Shown here one piece after another: positions 56,294 to 64,000 of a stretch of 64,000 nt of DNA (position 1 is its first letter; each line of letters opens with the position of its first letter). The DNA is from JAMLHH01 sp035515235. GTDB lineage: Bacteria; Bacteroidota; Bacteroidia; Chitinophagales; JADIYW01. The stretch lies in assembly GCA_035515235.1 (NCBI GenBank), contig DATJBS010000070.1, positions 18,017 to 82,016 of the forward strand, read 5' to 3'. The notes under the pieces are model-generated. The model was not told the DNA's origin. It saw only the letters and a list, made by a program, of their open reading frames with translations, and ran no database searches. The position numbers and the translations under genes are program-made.

Positions 56294-56924
56294 GATAAGT
56301 TCTTCAAATCAGTTAGCTGAATATTTACTACAAATTAAAGCAATTCAACTCAACGTTCAAAGTCCTTTCACTTGGGCTTCAGGATGGAAATCACCTGTAT
56401 ATTGTGATAATAGGATTATCCTATCTTATCCAGAAGTGCGGGATTATGTTAAAGAGCATATGGTAGAAATGGTTAGAAAAAACTTTCCTGATGCTAATTG
56501 TATAGCAGGAGTAGCTACTGCTGGAATTCCACATGCTGCAATGATTGCTGACGCTCTAGGCCTGCCGATGGTATATGTAAGAGACAAACCAAAAGGCCAT
56601 GGCATGCAAAATACTATCGAAGGTAGATTGCCAGAATATGCAAAAGTAGTAGTAGTCGAAGATGTGATTTCTACAGGAAAAAGTAGCCTTAAAGCAGTAG
56701 AAGACTTGAAACGTGCAGGCGCATCTATTGAAGGTATGGCGGCGATTTATACTTATGAATTTACGATTGCAAAAAACAGATTTTCAGAATTAGAGATTCC
56801 TCTTTTCACTATTACCAATTATTCAGACCTTATCGCTGCTGCTGTGAGAGTCGGAGATGTCAATAGTGAGTACATTCCTACATTAAATGAATGGAGAGAA
56901 CATCCAGAAATTTGGAAACAATAA
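56292..56924 (+). CDS. pyrE: orotate phosphoribosyltransferase
   Basis: The 210-residue protein has the PRTase loop VVVVEDVISTGKSS (about residues 117-130) and the Lys-rich loop RDKPKGHG (about 97-104). WASGWKSPVYCDNR is typical near the N-terminus. It makes OMP from orotate and PRPP in pyrimidine synthesis. Its start overlaps the divergent NUDIX start by 2 bases (CATG). It lies 9 bases before the DUF445 gene. Confidence 0.95.
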   Translation: MISSSNQLAEYLLQIKAIQLNVQSPFTWASGWKSPVYCDNRIILSYPEVRDYVKEHMVEMVRKNFPDANCIAGVATAGIPHAAMIADALGLPMVYVRDKPKGHGMQNTIEGRLPEYAKVVVVEDVISTGKSSLKAVEDLKRAGASIEGMAAIYTYEFTIAKNRFSELEIPLFTITNYSDLIAAAVRVGDVNSEYIPTLNEWREHPEIWKQ

Positions 56925-56933
56925 AAATAAATT

Positions 56934-57554
56934 ATGATAGAACATATTGACTGGTTTCAAATTCTAAAACTGTCTACAATACCAATCATTGGATCGTTCA
57001 TTGGTTGGTTAACAAATTGGGTAGCAATAAAAATGTTATTTTATCCAAGACAGCCGAAAAAAATTCTTTTTATAACTTTTCAAGGGATATTTCCTAAAAA
57101 CAAAACTAGAATTGCCACCAAACTAGGAAATGTCGTTCAAAGAGATTTAATCAATTTCAAAGACATTAAAGAAAAGCTCATCACCAGCGAATCACTCAAT
57201 AATGTAAAAGAAGAAATCGCAAAAAAAGTAGATGAAGCACTTAGAGCAAGGATAGAGAGGATGGGATTGAAGAATGTTATTCCTGACCAAATAGTCAACG
57301 CTACACATAAAGTGATTGTCAAAGAAATAGACAGAAATCTACCTAATATGATAGAAACTACTCTTTCAAAAGTAGAGAGTAAGCTGAATATACAAGATAT
57401 CGTTTACAATAAAGTTCAAGGTTTTTCTGATGAAAGATTAGAGCAATTACTGATGGATATTACTGCCAAAGAATTTAAATTTATCGAGGTCATCGGTGCT
57501 GTTTTAGGTTTTGTCATCGGTATAGTACAATTAGTACTTGGAGGTTTTTTATAA
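56934..57554 (+). CDS. DUF445 family membrane protein
   Basis: The 206-residue protein has an N-terminal membrane segment with GSFIGWLTNWVAIKMLFYP (about residues 20-38), a coiled-coil central region and a C-terminal membrane helix (GAVLGFVIGIVQLVLGGFL). This is a short DUF445 (YheB-like) protein. Function is unknown. It follows pyrE by 9 bases, and may be co-transcribed. Confidence 0.85.
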   Translation: MIEHIDWFQILKLSTIPIIGSFIGWLTNWVAIKMLFYPRQPKKILFITFQGIFPKNKTRIATKLGNVVQRDLINFKDIKEKLITSESLNNVKEEIAKKVDEALRARIERMGLKNVIPDQIVNATHKVIVKEIDRNLPNMIETTLSKVESKLNIQDIVYNKVQGFSDERLEQLLMDITAKEFKFIEVIGAVLGFVIGIVQLVLGGFL

Positions 57555-57629
57555 AAAAAACTCTTTGATAAAGCTTAAACATATCCTCTATTAAATCGTT
57601 AAGGTTAATTGTAATTCTATAAAAAATCG

Positions 57630-58859
57630 ATGAATTTATTTGCATTAGCGATAGTTGGGATAGTTTTAATTGTTGACATTTATGTCTATAGAGGTTTTAA
57701 AAATATATTTCCAGGCAAGAAAAATCTTTCCTATTCTTATTTAGCCATCAGTGTTTTCACGTATGCTCTTTTACTCAGCTATATTATTCTAGGAAAAGAA
57801 AGCATTTACTTAACTAATAAAGTATTTGTTCTTGGATTTGCGCAAGCGATTATTTTCACTAAGATTATCCTACTTCCATTTATTCTGATTACCGACATCA
57901 TTCATGTTTTTGATTGGTTGCTGCGCTATATTCAATCTAAACCAAAACAAGAAATTAGAAATGCTGGAAGATTCCAATTTATTTCACAATTAGGACTTGT
58001 AGTAGGTGGCACTTTCTTCGGCTCACTCATTTATGGAATGGTCAAAGGTGCTTACAGATTGACAATAAGACGTGTAACGGTCAAAATTAAAGATTTACCA
58101 GCAGAACTAAATGGATTCAAAATTGTACAAATTTCAGACGCGCATTTAGGAAGTTTTGCATCTACTCAGCCTATCGAAAAAGCTGTCCACGCTATTAACC
58201 AAGAAAATGCAGATTTATTTGTATTTACAGGTGATTTAGTCAATGATAAAGCAACTGAAGCTCTGCCATATATCGAAATTTTAAAAGATATTCAAGCTAA
58301 ATACGGCAAATACACCATTCTAGGTAATCACGATTATGGAATGTATGTAGATTGGAATTCTGAAGCTGAAAAACAACAGAACATCATAGACCTTATCAAG
58401 CATCAAAAAAATATGGGTTGGAAAATGCTCCTCAACGAAAATGATACAATAGAAGTCAATGGGAAAAAACTTTCTATTATTGGAGTTGAATATTGGGGCA
58501 GATCAGCTAGATGGGGACAGTTTGGTGATATCGACAAAGCGTTACTCAACTTACCTCCTACTGATTTCAAATTATTATTGACTCACGATCCTACGCATTG
58601 GGATATGATCATCAGTCAAAACTCTCAATATCAAAATTTACCTTTAGCGCTTAGTGGACATACGCACGGTTTCCAATTTGGTATAGAAATACCGGGTTTA
58701 AAATGGAGCCCTTCAAAATATATCTATCCTCATTGGGCAGGATTATATACCCAAAATAAGCAGCATTTATATGTCAATCGTGGCCTAGGTTTCTTAGGTT
58801 TCCCTGGAAGAGTAGGAATTTATCCTGAAATCACTGTTCTGACTTTAGAAAATGAATAA
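57630..58859 (+). CDS. membrane-anchored calcineurin-like metallophosphoesterase
   Basis: The 409-residue protein has about four N-terminal membrane segments (to about residue 145) and a catalytic domain with all main motifs: ISDAHLGSF, FTGDLVND, LGNHDYG, LLTHDPTHW and SGHTHGFQFG. This is the YkuE/YaeI-like layout. It is full length. The substrate is unknown; family members hydrolyse phosphate esters or lipids. It follows DUF445 by 75 bases. Confidence 0.88.
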   Translation: MNLFALAIVGIVLIVDIYVYRGFKNIFPGKKNLSYSYLAISVFTYALLLSYIILGKESIYLTNKVFVLGFAQAIIFTKIILLPFILITDIIHVFDWLLRYIQSKPKQEIRNAGRFQFISQLGLVVGGTFFGSLIYGMVKGAYRLTIRRVTVKIKDLPAELNGFKIVQISDAHLGSFASTQPIEKAVHAINQENADLFVFTGDLVNDKATEALPYIEILKDIQAKYGKYTILGNHDYGMYVDWNSEAEKQQNIIDLIKHQKNMGWKMLLNENDTIEVNGKKLSIIGVEYWGRSARWGQFGDIDKALLNLPPTDFKLLLTHDPTHWDMIISQNSQYQNLPLALSGHTHGFQFGIEIPGLKWSPSKYIYPHWAGLYTQNKQHLYVNRGLGFLGFPGRVGIYPEITVLTLENE

Positions 58860-58976
58860 TCATTAGAAATAATTGCATATTTTTAACTAATGACAATTTT
58901 TTGAGCATAATTTTTATGTTATTTTCAAAAAGTATTCAAAACACAGCACACAACAAATCATTAAAAATTAGTAATT

Positions 58977-59468
58977 ATGTCAAAAAACAACGATCTAGAT
59001 AAGGTGGATATGTTGATTCTTTCCTACTTGATGAAAGATGCAAAAATGCCATATACTGAAATAGCAAAAATACTTACAATTTCTAGTGGTACCGTTCATG
59101 TAAGAATGAAAAAAATGGAAGAGCTCGGTATCATAAAAAGTAGCAACTTAATTGTCAATTATGGAAAACTAGGATACGACATTACTGCATTTATTGGAAT
59201 TGATCTCACCAATAGCAACTTGTATAATCAAGTCGTTAAAAAGTTAGATACTATTCAAGAAGTAATAGATGTTCACTATACCACTGGAGAATATACTATG
59301 TTTATAAAAATTGTCTGTCGTGACACTAAGCATTTAAGAGAAGTTTTACACGACAAAATTCAAATCATCCCTGAAATTACACGTACACAAACTTTTATCT
59401 CTTTAGAAGAAAGTATCAATAGACCTATACAAATAGATGTAGATTATATGGATGAGCCTAACGCTTAA
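58977..59468 (+). CDS. Lrp/AsnC family transcriptional regulator
   Basis: The 163-residue protein has an N-terminal winged helix-turn-helix (LDKVDMLILSYLMKDAKMPYTEIAKILTISSGTVHVRMKKMEELGII, in parts) and a C-terminal RAM-type ligand domain (about residues 75-150; IGIDLTNSNLYNQVVKKLD and EYTMFIKIVCRDTKHL). It should bind amino acids or other small molecules. It stands alone, with a terminator used by the gene facing it. Confidence 0.92.
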   Translation: MSKNNDLDKVDMLILSYLMKDAKMPYTEIAKILTISSGTVHVRMKKMEELGIIKSSNLIVNYGKLGYDITAFIGIDLTNSNLYNQVVKKLDTIQEVIDVHYTTGEYTMFIKIVCRDTKHLREVLHDKIQIIPEITRTQTFISLEESINRPIQIDVDYMDEPNA

Positions 59469-59492
59469 GTTCAGGATCCCACACAAAAAAAA

Positions 59493-59530
59493 GATACTTT
59501 TTCAAAACCTATTTGTTCTGAAAAAGTATC
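59493..59530 (-). terminator. strong terminator of the FISUMP lipoprotein gene
   Basis: GATACTTTTTCA at 59493-59504 pairs with TGAAAAAGTATC at 59519-59530, a 12-bp stem. On the minus strand a T-run follows, and the convergent Lrp gene could also use it. Confidence 0.85.
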
Positions 59531-59551
59531 CAATATTATAAATTTTACTCG

Positions 59552-61009
59552 TTAATCTTTAATACAGCGACAAGAGAACCCAGAATCTCTGCTACTCTCA
59601 GATTCTCCGACAGATTCAACTGAATGAATTAAAGATCTATACTTGGCGTTACTCGCGTGATTAGATGTTGAGCTCCACCAAAATCCGTTACTTCCTTTCC
59701 ATCTAAATGTTCCTTCATAGATATATCTATAGCCTCCTGAAGTACCACTAAAACCACTTTCATTAGTAGCATTCAAATTAGGACTATCCCAATTAGATTT
59801 TGATTTCATCTTGCCACCTGCTATTTCTTTTCCACCTAAGTAATCCGTCAGTATATCCCACTCATCATCAGTAGGAATATGCCAACCATCTGGACATAAA
59901 TCACTAGCGCTCACTGCATGCCAATTATATAATTTGCCATAAGTATTATGAAAAGCAACGTTATTATCGTAATAGCACCAAGCAGGTTTGCGAGTTGCAT
60001 TATTATATAAAGCTGCCCATGCACCATTACTTTCTACTTTATCAATCCCGGAAGAATATCTTAAATTCTCAGCAAACCAGGTCTGTGTACCAATTTTAAC
60101 AATTTTATACATTTCACCGTCACGTGAATCAGTGATTGTACTATATTCTACTGTTGTCGAAGTGTCCTCTTCAATATTTAGTCTTAAGATTTTATAATTA
60201 GACCAATGTCCATTTCCTTTTATGGCTTCTTTTAAATCAATAGCATGCACTCCTCTAGTCAATTCTAGATTCTTTAATTGTTCTTCTTCATTTTTAGGAT
60301 TGCCATTACCGTTAGATTGAAAGATGATTTTATTTCCATTTTTCAACTCACCCACCATTCCAATATGATTCAAATCTTCATGGAGCCAATAAATGATATC
60401 TCCACTTTTAATTTCAGCGAAAGCCAATTTGTCTTTATTCTCTAATTCAATTTTTTCTGGGTGATCCTTCAAAGCATTTTTTAAAGTTGCTTCAAATGTG
60501 GAAACGGTACAATTTGAAATATTTATACCACCATGTTTTAAAAGATTAATCATTAGTCCAGAACCATCAGTACCAATAACTGAATATTTTTGGTGCAATT
60601 CATTTCCTGATAAAGGTTTTAGTCGTTCTTTTAAATTTCTTTGCCCAAAACTATATACTAAACCATAATGTTGAGGTTGATCAGCACCTTCTTCAGCATA
60701 AGAAGTTTCTTTAAGCTCAGAAAACTGTTGAGCTTTAATCAACATGCTTTTAACCAAAGTATTTAAGACTGGAGAAGTATTTGCAAATTTCCCTAATGGA
60801 TTACCATCTAATCCAACCATATCTTTCAGATTGGGCTTGGAAATACTTATACTTTTTAAAAATTCATTGTCTACTTCACTTAAAGTATCCCCTTTAATAA
60901 TGTCGGAAGTTTCTGCTTTATCCTTTTTACAAGAAACTAAAACTCCTATCATCATAAAAGAACAAATGAAGAAAAGCTTTTGATAATTCATTATTTTCAT
61001 ATTCATCAA
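59552..61009 (-). CDS. FISUMP lipoprotein with apparently inactive NlpC/P60-like domain
   Basis: The 485-residue protein has a lipobox (GVLVSC, Cys27). Residues about 100-275 resemble an NlpC/P60 hydrolase: YSVIGTDGSGLMINLLKHGGI, then SGDIIYW and NHIGMVGEL. The usual catalytic Cys position (DCSG) is Gly149 (DGSG), while His215 in NHIG is retained. From about 280 a FISUMP domain (fibrobacter succinogenes major paralogous domain) runs to the end: FAENLRY, YNWHAV, CPDGWHIPTDDEW, GGYR and WWSST. FISUMP domains bind sugars or surfaces in other proteins. Function here is unknown. The first ATG at 61009 or a later one (MNYQKLFF) may start it. Confidence 0.75.
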   Translation of the reverse strand: MMNMKIMNYQKLFFICSFMMIGVLVSCKKDKAETSDIIKGDTLSEVDNEFLKSISISKPNLKDMVGLDGNPLGKFANTSPVLNTLVKSMLIKAQQFSELKETSYAEEGADQPQHYGLVYSFGQRNLKERLKPLSGNELHQKYSVIGTDGSGLMINLLKHGGINISNCTVSTFEATLKNALKDHPEKIELENKDKLAFAEIKSGDIIYWLHEDLNHIGMVGELKNGNKIIFQSNGNGNPKNEEEQLKNLELTRGVHAIDLKEAIKGNGHWSNYKILRLNIEEDTSTTVEYSTITDSRDGEMYKIVKIGTQTWFAENLRYSSGIDKVESNGAWAALYNNATRKPAWCYYDNNVAFHNTYGKLYNWHAVSASDLCPDGWHIPTDDEWDILTDYLGGKEIAGGKMKSKSNWDSPNLNATNESGFSGTSGGYRYIYEGTFRWKGSNGFWWSSTSNHASNAKYRSLIHSVESVGESESSRDSGFSCRCIKD

Positions 61010-61167
61010 TTTATAGTTAAAAAAATATGTGCTGATAAAGATTCAAAATATTTAACGTAATGCATAAGATATGGTGATGAAAATTTTAAAAACTAGAAAA
61101 GCACTCTAGCTTCTAAAGATTTCGAATGGATTGAGTTAAATTATCTTTTACATTCATTGAATTCAAC

Positions 61168-61175
61168 TATATTTG
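61168..61175 (+). promoter_or_regulatory. -7 box just before the cystathionine beta-synthase start codon
   Basis: TATATTTG exactly matches TAnnTTTG and lies 4 bases before the ATG at 61180. Transcription from it would begin at or next to the start codon, giving a leaderless mRNA. No good -33 TTG is visible at the usual spacing. Confidence 0.45.
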
Positions 61176-61179
61176 CAGC

Positions 61180-62556
61180 ATGCAAGTTTATGACAATATT
61201 TTGCAAACCATAGGAAATACTCCAATGGTGAAGCTCAACAAAATCACAAAAGACATTCCTGCTGATGTGTATGTAAAATTAGAAACTACAAATCCAGGCA
61301 ATTCCATCAAAGATCGCATGGCACTCAAGATGATTGATGATGCTGAGAAAGACGGAAGATTGGTTCCTGGCGGCACTATCATAGAATGTACTTCTGGCAA
61401 TACAGGAATGGGATTAGCAATAGCTGCTTGCGTAAGAGGATACAAATGTATTTTCACAACTACTGACAAACAATCCAAAGAAAAAATAGATATTCTAAGA
61501 GCATTAGGCGCTGAAGTCATCGTGTGTCCTACTAACGTTTCTTCAGATGACCCTAAATCGTATTACTCTGTTGCAAAGCAAAAATCTGAAACAATTCCAA
61601 ATTCTGTTTGGATGAATCAATATGATAATTTAAGCAACAGAACAGCACATTACGAGCAAACAGGTCCTGAAATTTGGAAACAAATGGATGGTCAAATCAC
61701 GCATTTATTAGTAGGTGTAGGAACTGGCGGCACTATTTCTGGAACAGGAAAATATCTAAAAGAACAAAATCCAGATATTAAAATTTGGGGTATAGATACT
61801 TTTGGTTCTGTATTTAAAAAGTATCACGAAACAGGAGTTTTTGACGAGAAAGAAATTTATCCATATATCACAGAAGGTATTGGTGAAGATATTTTACCTA
61901 AAAATGTAGACTTTTCTGTTATAGATTTATTTGAAAAAGTTTCTGATAAAGATGGAGCAATTATGGCTCGTAGACTTGCAAAAGAAGAAGGAATCTTTGT
62001 AGGTTATTCTGCTGGTTCTGCAGTTGCAGGATTATTGCAATTAAAAGATCAGTTAAAAGCTGGAGATAAAGTAGTCATTATTTTACACGATCACGGTAGT
62101 AGATATGTAGGGAAAGTTTTCAATGATGATTGGATGAGAGAAAGAGGATTTTTAGAGAAAGAAACCCCAACGAATCATCTTCCAACTGCGAAAGATATTA
62201 TCCAACTCAAAACCAATAAAGAATTCATTTCTATCTCTTCTACTTCTACCTTAGCAGATGCTGTTGAAATATTCAAGCAAAAAGAAATTTCTCAAATGCC
62301 TGTCGAAACTGATGGAAAATTAGTAGGAAGTATTTCTGAGAAAAATATTTTGGATAATATTTTGAAATCTTCAGACGCACTCAGCAAGAAAATTAGTGAA
62401 GTCATGTCACCTCTTTTTCCTAAAGTGGAACTCAAAGACGATGTATCTAAAATTTCAGCATTGATCAACAAAGATAACAGTGCAGTAATTGTTCATGACG
62501 AATTAGAACAAGCACATATTTTGACACAATACGACCTTATCCATAGTTTAAATTAA
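61180..62556 (+). CDS. PLP-dependent cystathionine beta-synthase-type enzyme
   Basis: The 458-residue protein has IGNTPMVKLN, the PLP lysine Lys44 in NSIKDRM, the phosphate-binding loop TSGNTG (about residues 71-76) and GVGTGGTISGTG. A C-terminal tandem CBS region (about residues 335-458: KEFISISSTSTLADAVEIFKQKEISQMPV) follows. This suits a CBS enzyme that joins serine or a related donor to homocysteine, possibly controlled by a ligand of the CBS domains. It could also be a cysteine synthase variant. It is 19 bases before purC. Confidence 0.9.
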   Translation: MQVYDNILQTIGNTPMVKLNKITKDIPADVYVKLETTNPGNSIKDRMALKMIDDAEKDGRLVPGGTIIECTSGNTGMGLAIAACVRGYKCIFTTTDKQSKEKIDILRALGAEVIVCPTNVSSDDPKSYYSVAKQKSETIPNSVWMNQYDNLSNRTAHYEQTGPEIWKQMDGQITHLLVGVGTGGTISGTGKYLKEQNPDIKIWGIDTFGSVFKKYHETGVFDEKEIYPYITEGIGEDILPKNVDFSVIDLFEKVSDKDGAIMARRLAKEEGIFVGYSAGSAVAGLLQLKDQLKAGDKVVIILHDHGSRYVGKVFNDDWMRERGFLEKETPTNHLPTAKDIIQLKTNKEFISISSTSTLADAVEIFKQKEISQMPVETDGKLVGSISEKNILDNILKSSDALSKKISEVMSPLFPKVELKDDVSKISALINKDNSAVIVHDELEQAHILTQYDLIHSLN

Positions 62557-62575
62557 TCTTCATATCCTATATCAG

Positions 62576-63517
62576 ATGGCTATCCAATCCACTCATTTCC
62601 AACTACCGAATCAAACAGCTTTTTACAAAGGAAAAGTAAGAGATGTATATACTATCCAAGAGGATATATTAGTGATGGTAGCCAGTGATAGAATTTCTGC
62701 ATTTGATGTGGTATTGCCTAAAGCGATTCCTTTCAAAGGTCAAGTATTGAATCAAATCGCTTCTAAATTTTTAGCAGCTACTCAAGATATTTTACCTAAT
62801 TGGGTGACAGTGGTTCCAGATGCTAATGTCACTATTGGCAAGAAATGTGAACCATTTAAAGTAGAAATGGTCATCCGTGGATATCTTGCTGGACACGCTT
62901 GGAGGACTTATCGATCAGGTTCCAGAGAGCTTTGCGGAGTTACGCTTCCTGAAGGATTAAAAGAAAACCAAGCTTTCCCTGAGCCCATCATCACTCCTAC
63001 TACCAAAGAATCAGTAGGTCACGATGAAGATATTAGTAGAGAAGAAATCATCGCTCAAGGAATCGTCAGTGAAGCAGAATATATTCAATTAGAAAATTTC
63101 ACTCGTCAGCTTTATGCTAAAGGTCAAGAAATAGCAAAAGAAAGAGGATTGATTTTAGTAGATACAAAATACGAATTCGGAAAAATTGGGGAACAGATTT
63201 ATCTCATGGATGAAATTCACACACCCGATTCTAGTAGATATTTTTATTTTGACGGTTACGAAGACAGATTAGCGAAGAACGAAGCTCAAAAGCAATTATC
63301 TAAAGAGTTTGTAAGAGAATGGTTGATCGCCAATAACTTCATGGGTCAAGAAGGTCAGCAAGTTCCTGAAATGACTGCAGAATGGGTACAAACTATTTCT
63401 GACAGATACATAGAACTCTACGAAAAAATCACAGGAGAAACTTTCGTCAAAGCAGACCAAGATAATATTCAACAAAGAATAGAAGAGAATATTTTGGACG
63501 CATTAAATAGACTTTAA
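62576..63517 (+). CDS. purC: phosphoribosylaminoimidazole-succinocarboxamide synthase
   Basis: The 313-residue protein has the SAICAR synthetase patterns YKGKVRDVYTI, ASDRISAFDVVLP, VIRGYLAGHAWRTYRSG, TPTTKESVGHDEDIS and LVDTKYEFGK, with DEIHTPDSSRY. It makes SAICAR in purine biosynthesis. The length is typical of this subfamily. It starts 19 bases after the CBS gene. An inverted repeat and an IS start follow. Confidence 0.96.
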   Translation: MAIQSTHFQLPNQTAFYKGKVRDVYTIQEDILVMVASDRISAFDVVLPKAIPFKGQVLNQIASKFLAATQDILPNWVTVVPDANVTIGKKCEPFKVEMVIRGYLAGHAWRTYRSGSRELCGVTLPEGLKENQAFPEPIITPTTKESVGHDEDISREEIIAQGIVSEAEYIQLENFTRQLYAKGQEIAKERGLILVDTKYEFGKIGEQIYLMDEIHTPDSSRYFYFDGYEDRLAKNEAQKQLSKEFVREWLIANNFMGQEGQQVPEMTAEWVQTISDRYIELYEKITGETFVKADQDNIQQRIEENILDALNRL

Positions 63518-63527
63518 GAACCTGGAA

Positions 63528-63588
63528 TCAAGAGGCAAGAATCAGTAATCAAGACGCTATTTGGTATCAAGAAGTACTAGAGTCAAGA
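63528..63588 (+). repeat. short TCAAGA-type repeats after purC
   Basis: TCAAGA occurs at 63528, 63549, 63567 and 63583, spaced 21, 18 and 16 bases, in AATCAAGA-like context. This is degenerate and not a CRISPR. The intergenic stretch from 63518 to 63709 also holds the inverted repeat described separately. Confidence 0.4.
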
Positions 63589-63631
63589 TGCTTTTTAGAC
63601 TAAAGATTAAAGACATTAGACCAATAGCGTC
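63553..63631. repeat. inverted repeat GACGCTATT(T)GG between purC and the transposase
   Basis: GACGCTATTTGG at 63553-63564 and CCAATAGCGTC at 63621-63631 are inverted copies with one inserted T, 56 bases apart. They could be a terminator for purC, or remnants of an insertion. Confidence 0.4.
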
Positions 63632-63650
63632 CTAAACGTTTTAAAAAAAA

Positions 63651-63707
63651 GAGGGAGAATCTCGTATCTCAAATTAACTTTGAGTTGCACAACAAAACCC
63701 CTCCCTC
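63651..63707 (+). mobile_element. left end region of an IS4-type insertion sequence
   Basis: GAGGGAG at 63651-63657 and CTCCCTC at 63701-63707 are complementary 7-base arms just before the transposase ATG. Between them CTCAAA/TTTGAG (63668-63684) forms a small hairpin. These may shield the transposase from read-through. The exact IS boundary and terminal repeat are not visible because the right end lies outside the window. Confidence 0.5.
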
Positions 63708-63709
63708 TC

Positions 63710-64000
63710 ATGACAAATATAACTTTGTTTTCTCAAATTATTTCCAAATTAGATCGTTCCAAATTCAATAAGCTTGTAAGCGAAAAGCAAACTGATAAAC
63801 ATTGTAAAGGATTCAATAGCTGGACGCATTTAGTTTCAATGCTTTTTTGTCAATTTGCCAAAAGTCAATCAGTTCGTGATATCAGCAATGGACTTCGGTC
63901 AGCTACTGGAAACTTAAATCACTTAGGTGTAAATCGAGCTCCATCCAAATCAACAATCAGTTATCAGAATAAAAATCGCTCTAGCGACCTTTTTAAAGAT
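63710..64000 (+). CDS. IS4-type transposase, N-terminal part (cut by window edge)
   Basis: The 97 visible codons begin MTNITLFSQIISKLDRSKF and contain FNSWTHLVSMLFCQFAKSQSVRDI, the DUF4372-type N-terminal domain of IS4-family transposases, then NRAPSKSTISYQNKNR. The catalytic DDE residues lie beyond the window. The frame is open to the last base. The ATG at 63710 follows a 7-base inverted repeat. Confidence 0.87.
   Translation, partial: MTNITLFSQIISKLDRSKFNKLVSEKQTDKHCKGFNSWTHLVSMLFCQFAKSQSVRDISNGLRSATGNLNHLGVNRAPSKSTISYQNKNRSSDLFKD

Noticed and set aside
63528..63588. TCAAGA words as a CRISPR array
   Set aside because: The repeats are only six bases, with unequal and too-short spacing and no cas genes nearby.

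Overview
The window is AT-rich chromosomal DNA from a member of the Bacteroidota, probably a Saprospiria- or Chitinophagia-like lineage; the genus cannot be fixed from the sequence. The evidence is a type IX secretion C-terminal sorting domain on two DUF1501 proteins, lipoproteins ending their signal peptides in Cys-Lys-Lys-Asp, a DUF3822-rsmD pair, a FISUMP-domain lipoprotein, several promoters with the phylum's TAnnTTTG -7 box, and few Shine-Dalgarno sequences. No tRNA, rRNA or CRISPR array was found.

Layout. 1-10.9 kb: the tail of nhaA, a DEDDh exonuclease, a penicillin acylase family protein with two small followers, a DUF1810 protein, a one-domain asparaginase-like protein, a TANGO2/NRDE protein, then rpsO-pnp, a GT9 glycosyltransferase and a GlsB-like membrane protein on the minus strand. 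11-18.5 kb: two tandem copies of a DUF1800-DUF1501 gene pair, the most conspicuous accessory block. 18.8-27.9 kb: an EamA transporter, an MscS channel coupled to a calcineurin-like protein, an RHH/MazF toxin-antitoxin pair, an NlpC/P60 hydrolase, a membrane-anchored HNH protein, a DUF4197 lipoprotein, cinA and two orphan small genes. 28-38.8 kb: sbcDC, a dispersed repeat, the mobile mystery A/B (HTH plus Fic) pair, a pentapeptide-repeat protein, mgtA, a GNAT and a small orphan.

39-48.3 kb: a rearrangement scar joining two 5'-truncated genes head to head, followed by a Crp/Fnr regulator, an FNR-like palindrome and a TolC-HlyD-ABC2 export operon, then an SDR/DUF2867 protein, a SOUL protein, an NlpE-META lipoprotein and a small lipoprotein. 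48.4-59.5 kb: sucC, DUF3822-rsmD, a porin-imelysin-dihaem operon that looks like iron acquisition, coaD, a NUDIX gene overlapping both neighbours, pyrE, DUF445, a membrane metallophosphoesterase and an Lrp/AsnC regulator. 59.5-64 kb: a FISUMP lipoprotein with an apparently inactive NlpC/P60-like domain, a cystathionine beta-synthase-type enzyme, purC and the start of an IS4-type transposase cut by the window edge.

Most genes are ordinary. The best leads are the duplicated DUF1800-DUF1501 cassette, the double-truncation scar at about 40.04 kb, the palindrome between the Crp-like gene and the export operon, the NlpC/P60-like domain with Gly in place of the catalytic Cys, and the regulatory repeats before the toxin-antitoxin, EamA and iron operons. 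I did not find a clearly new multi-gene defence or biosynthetic system.
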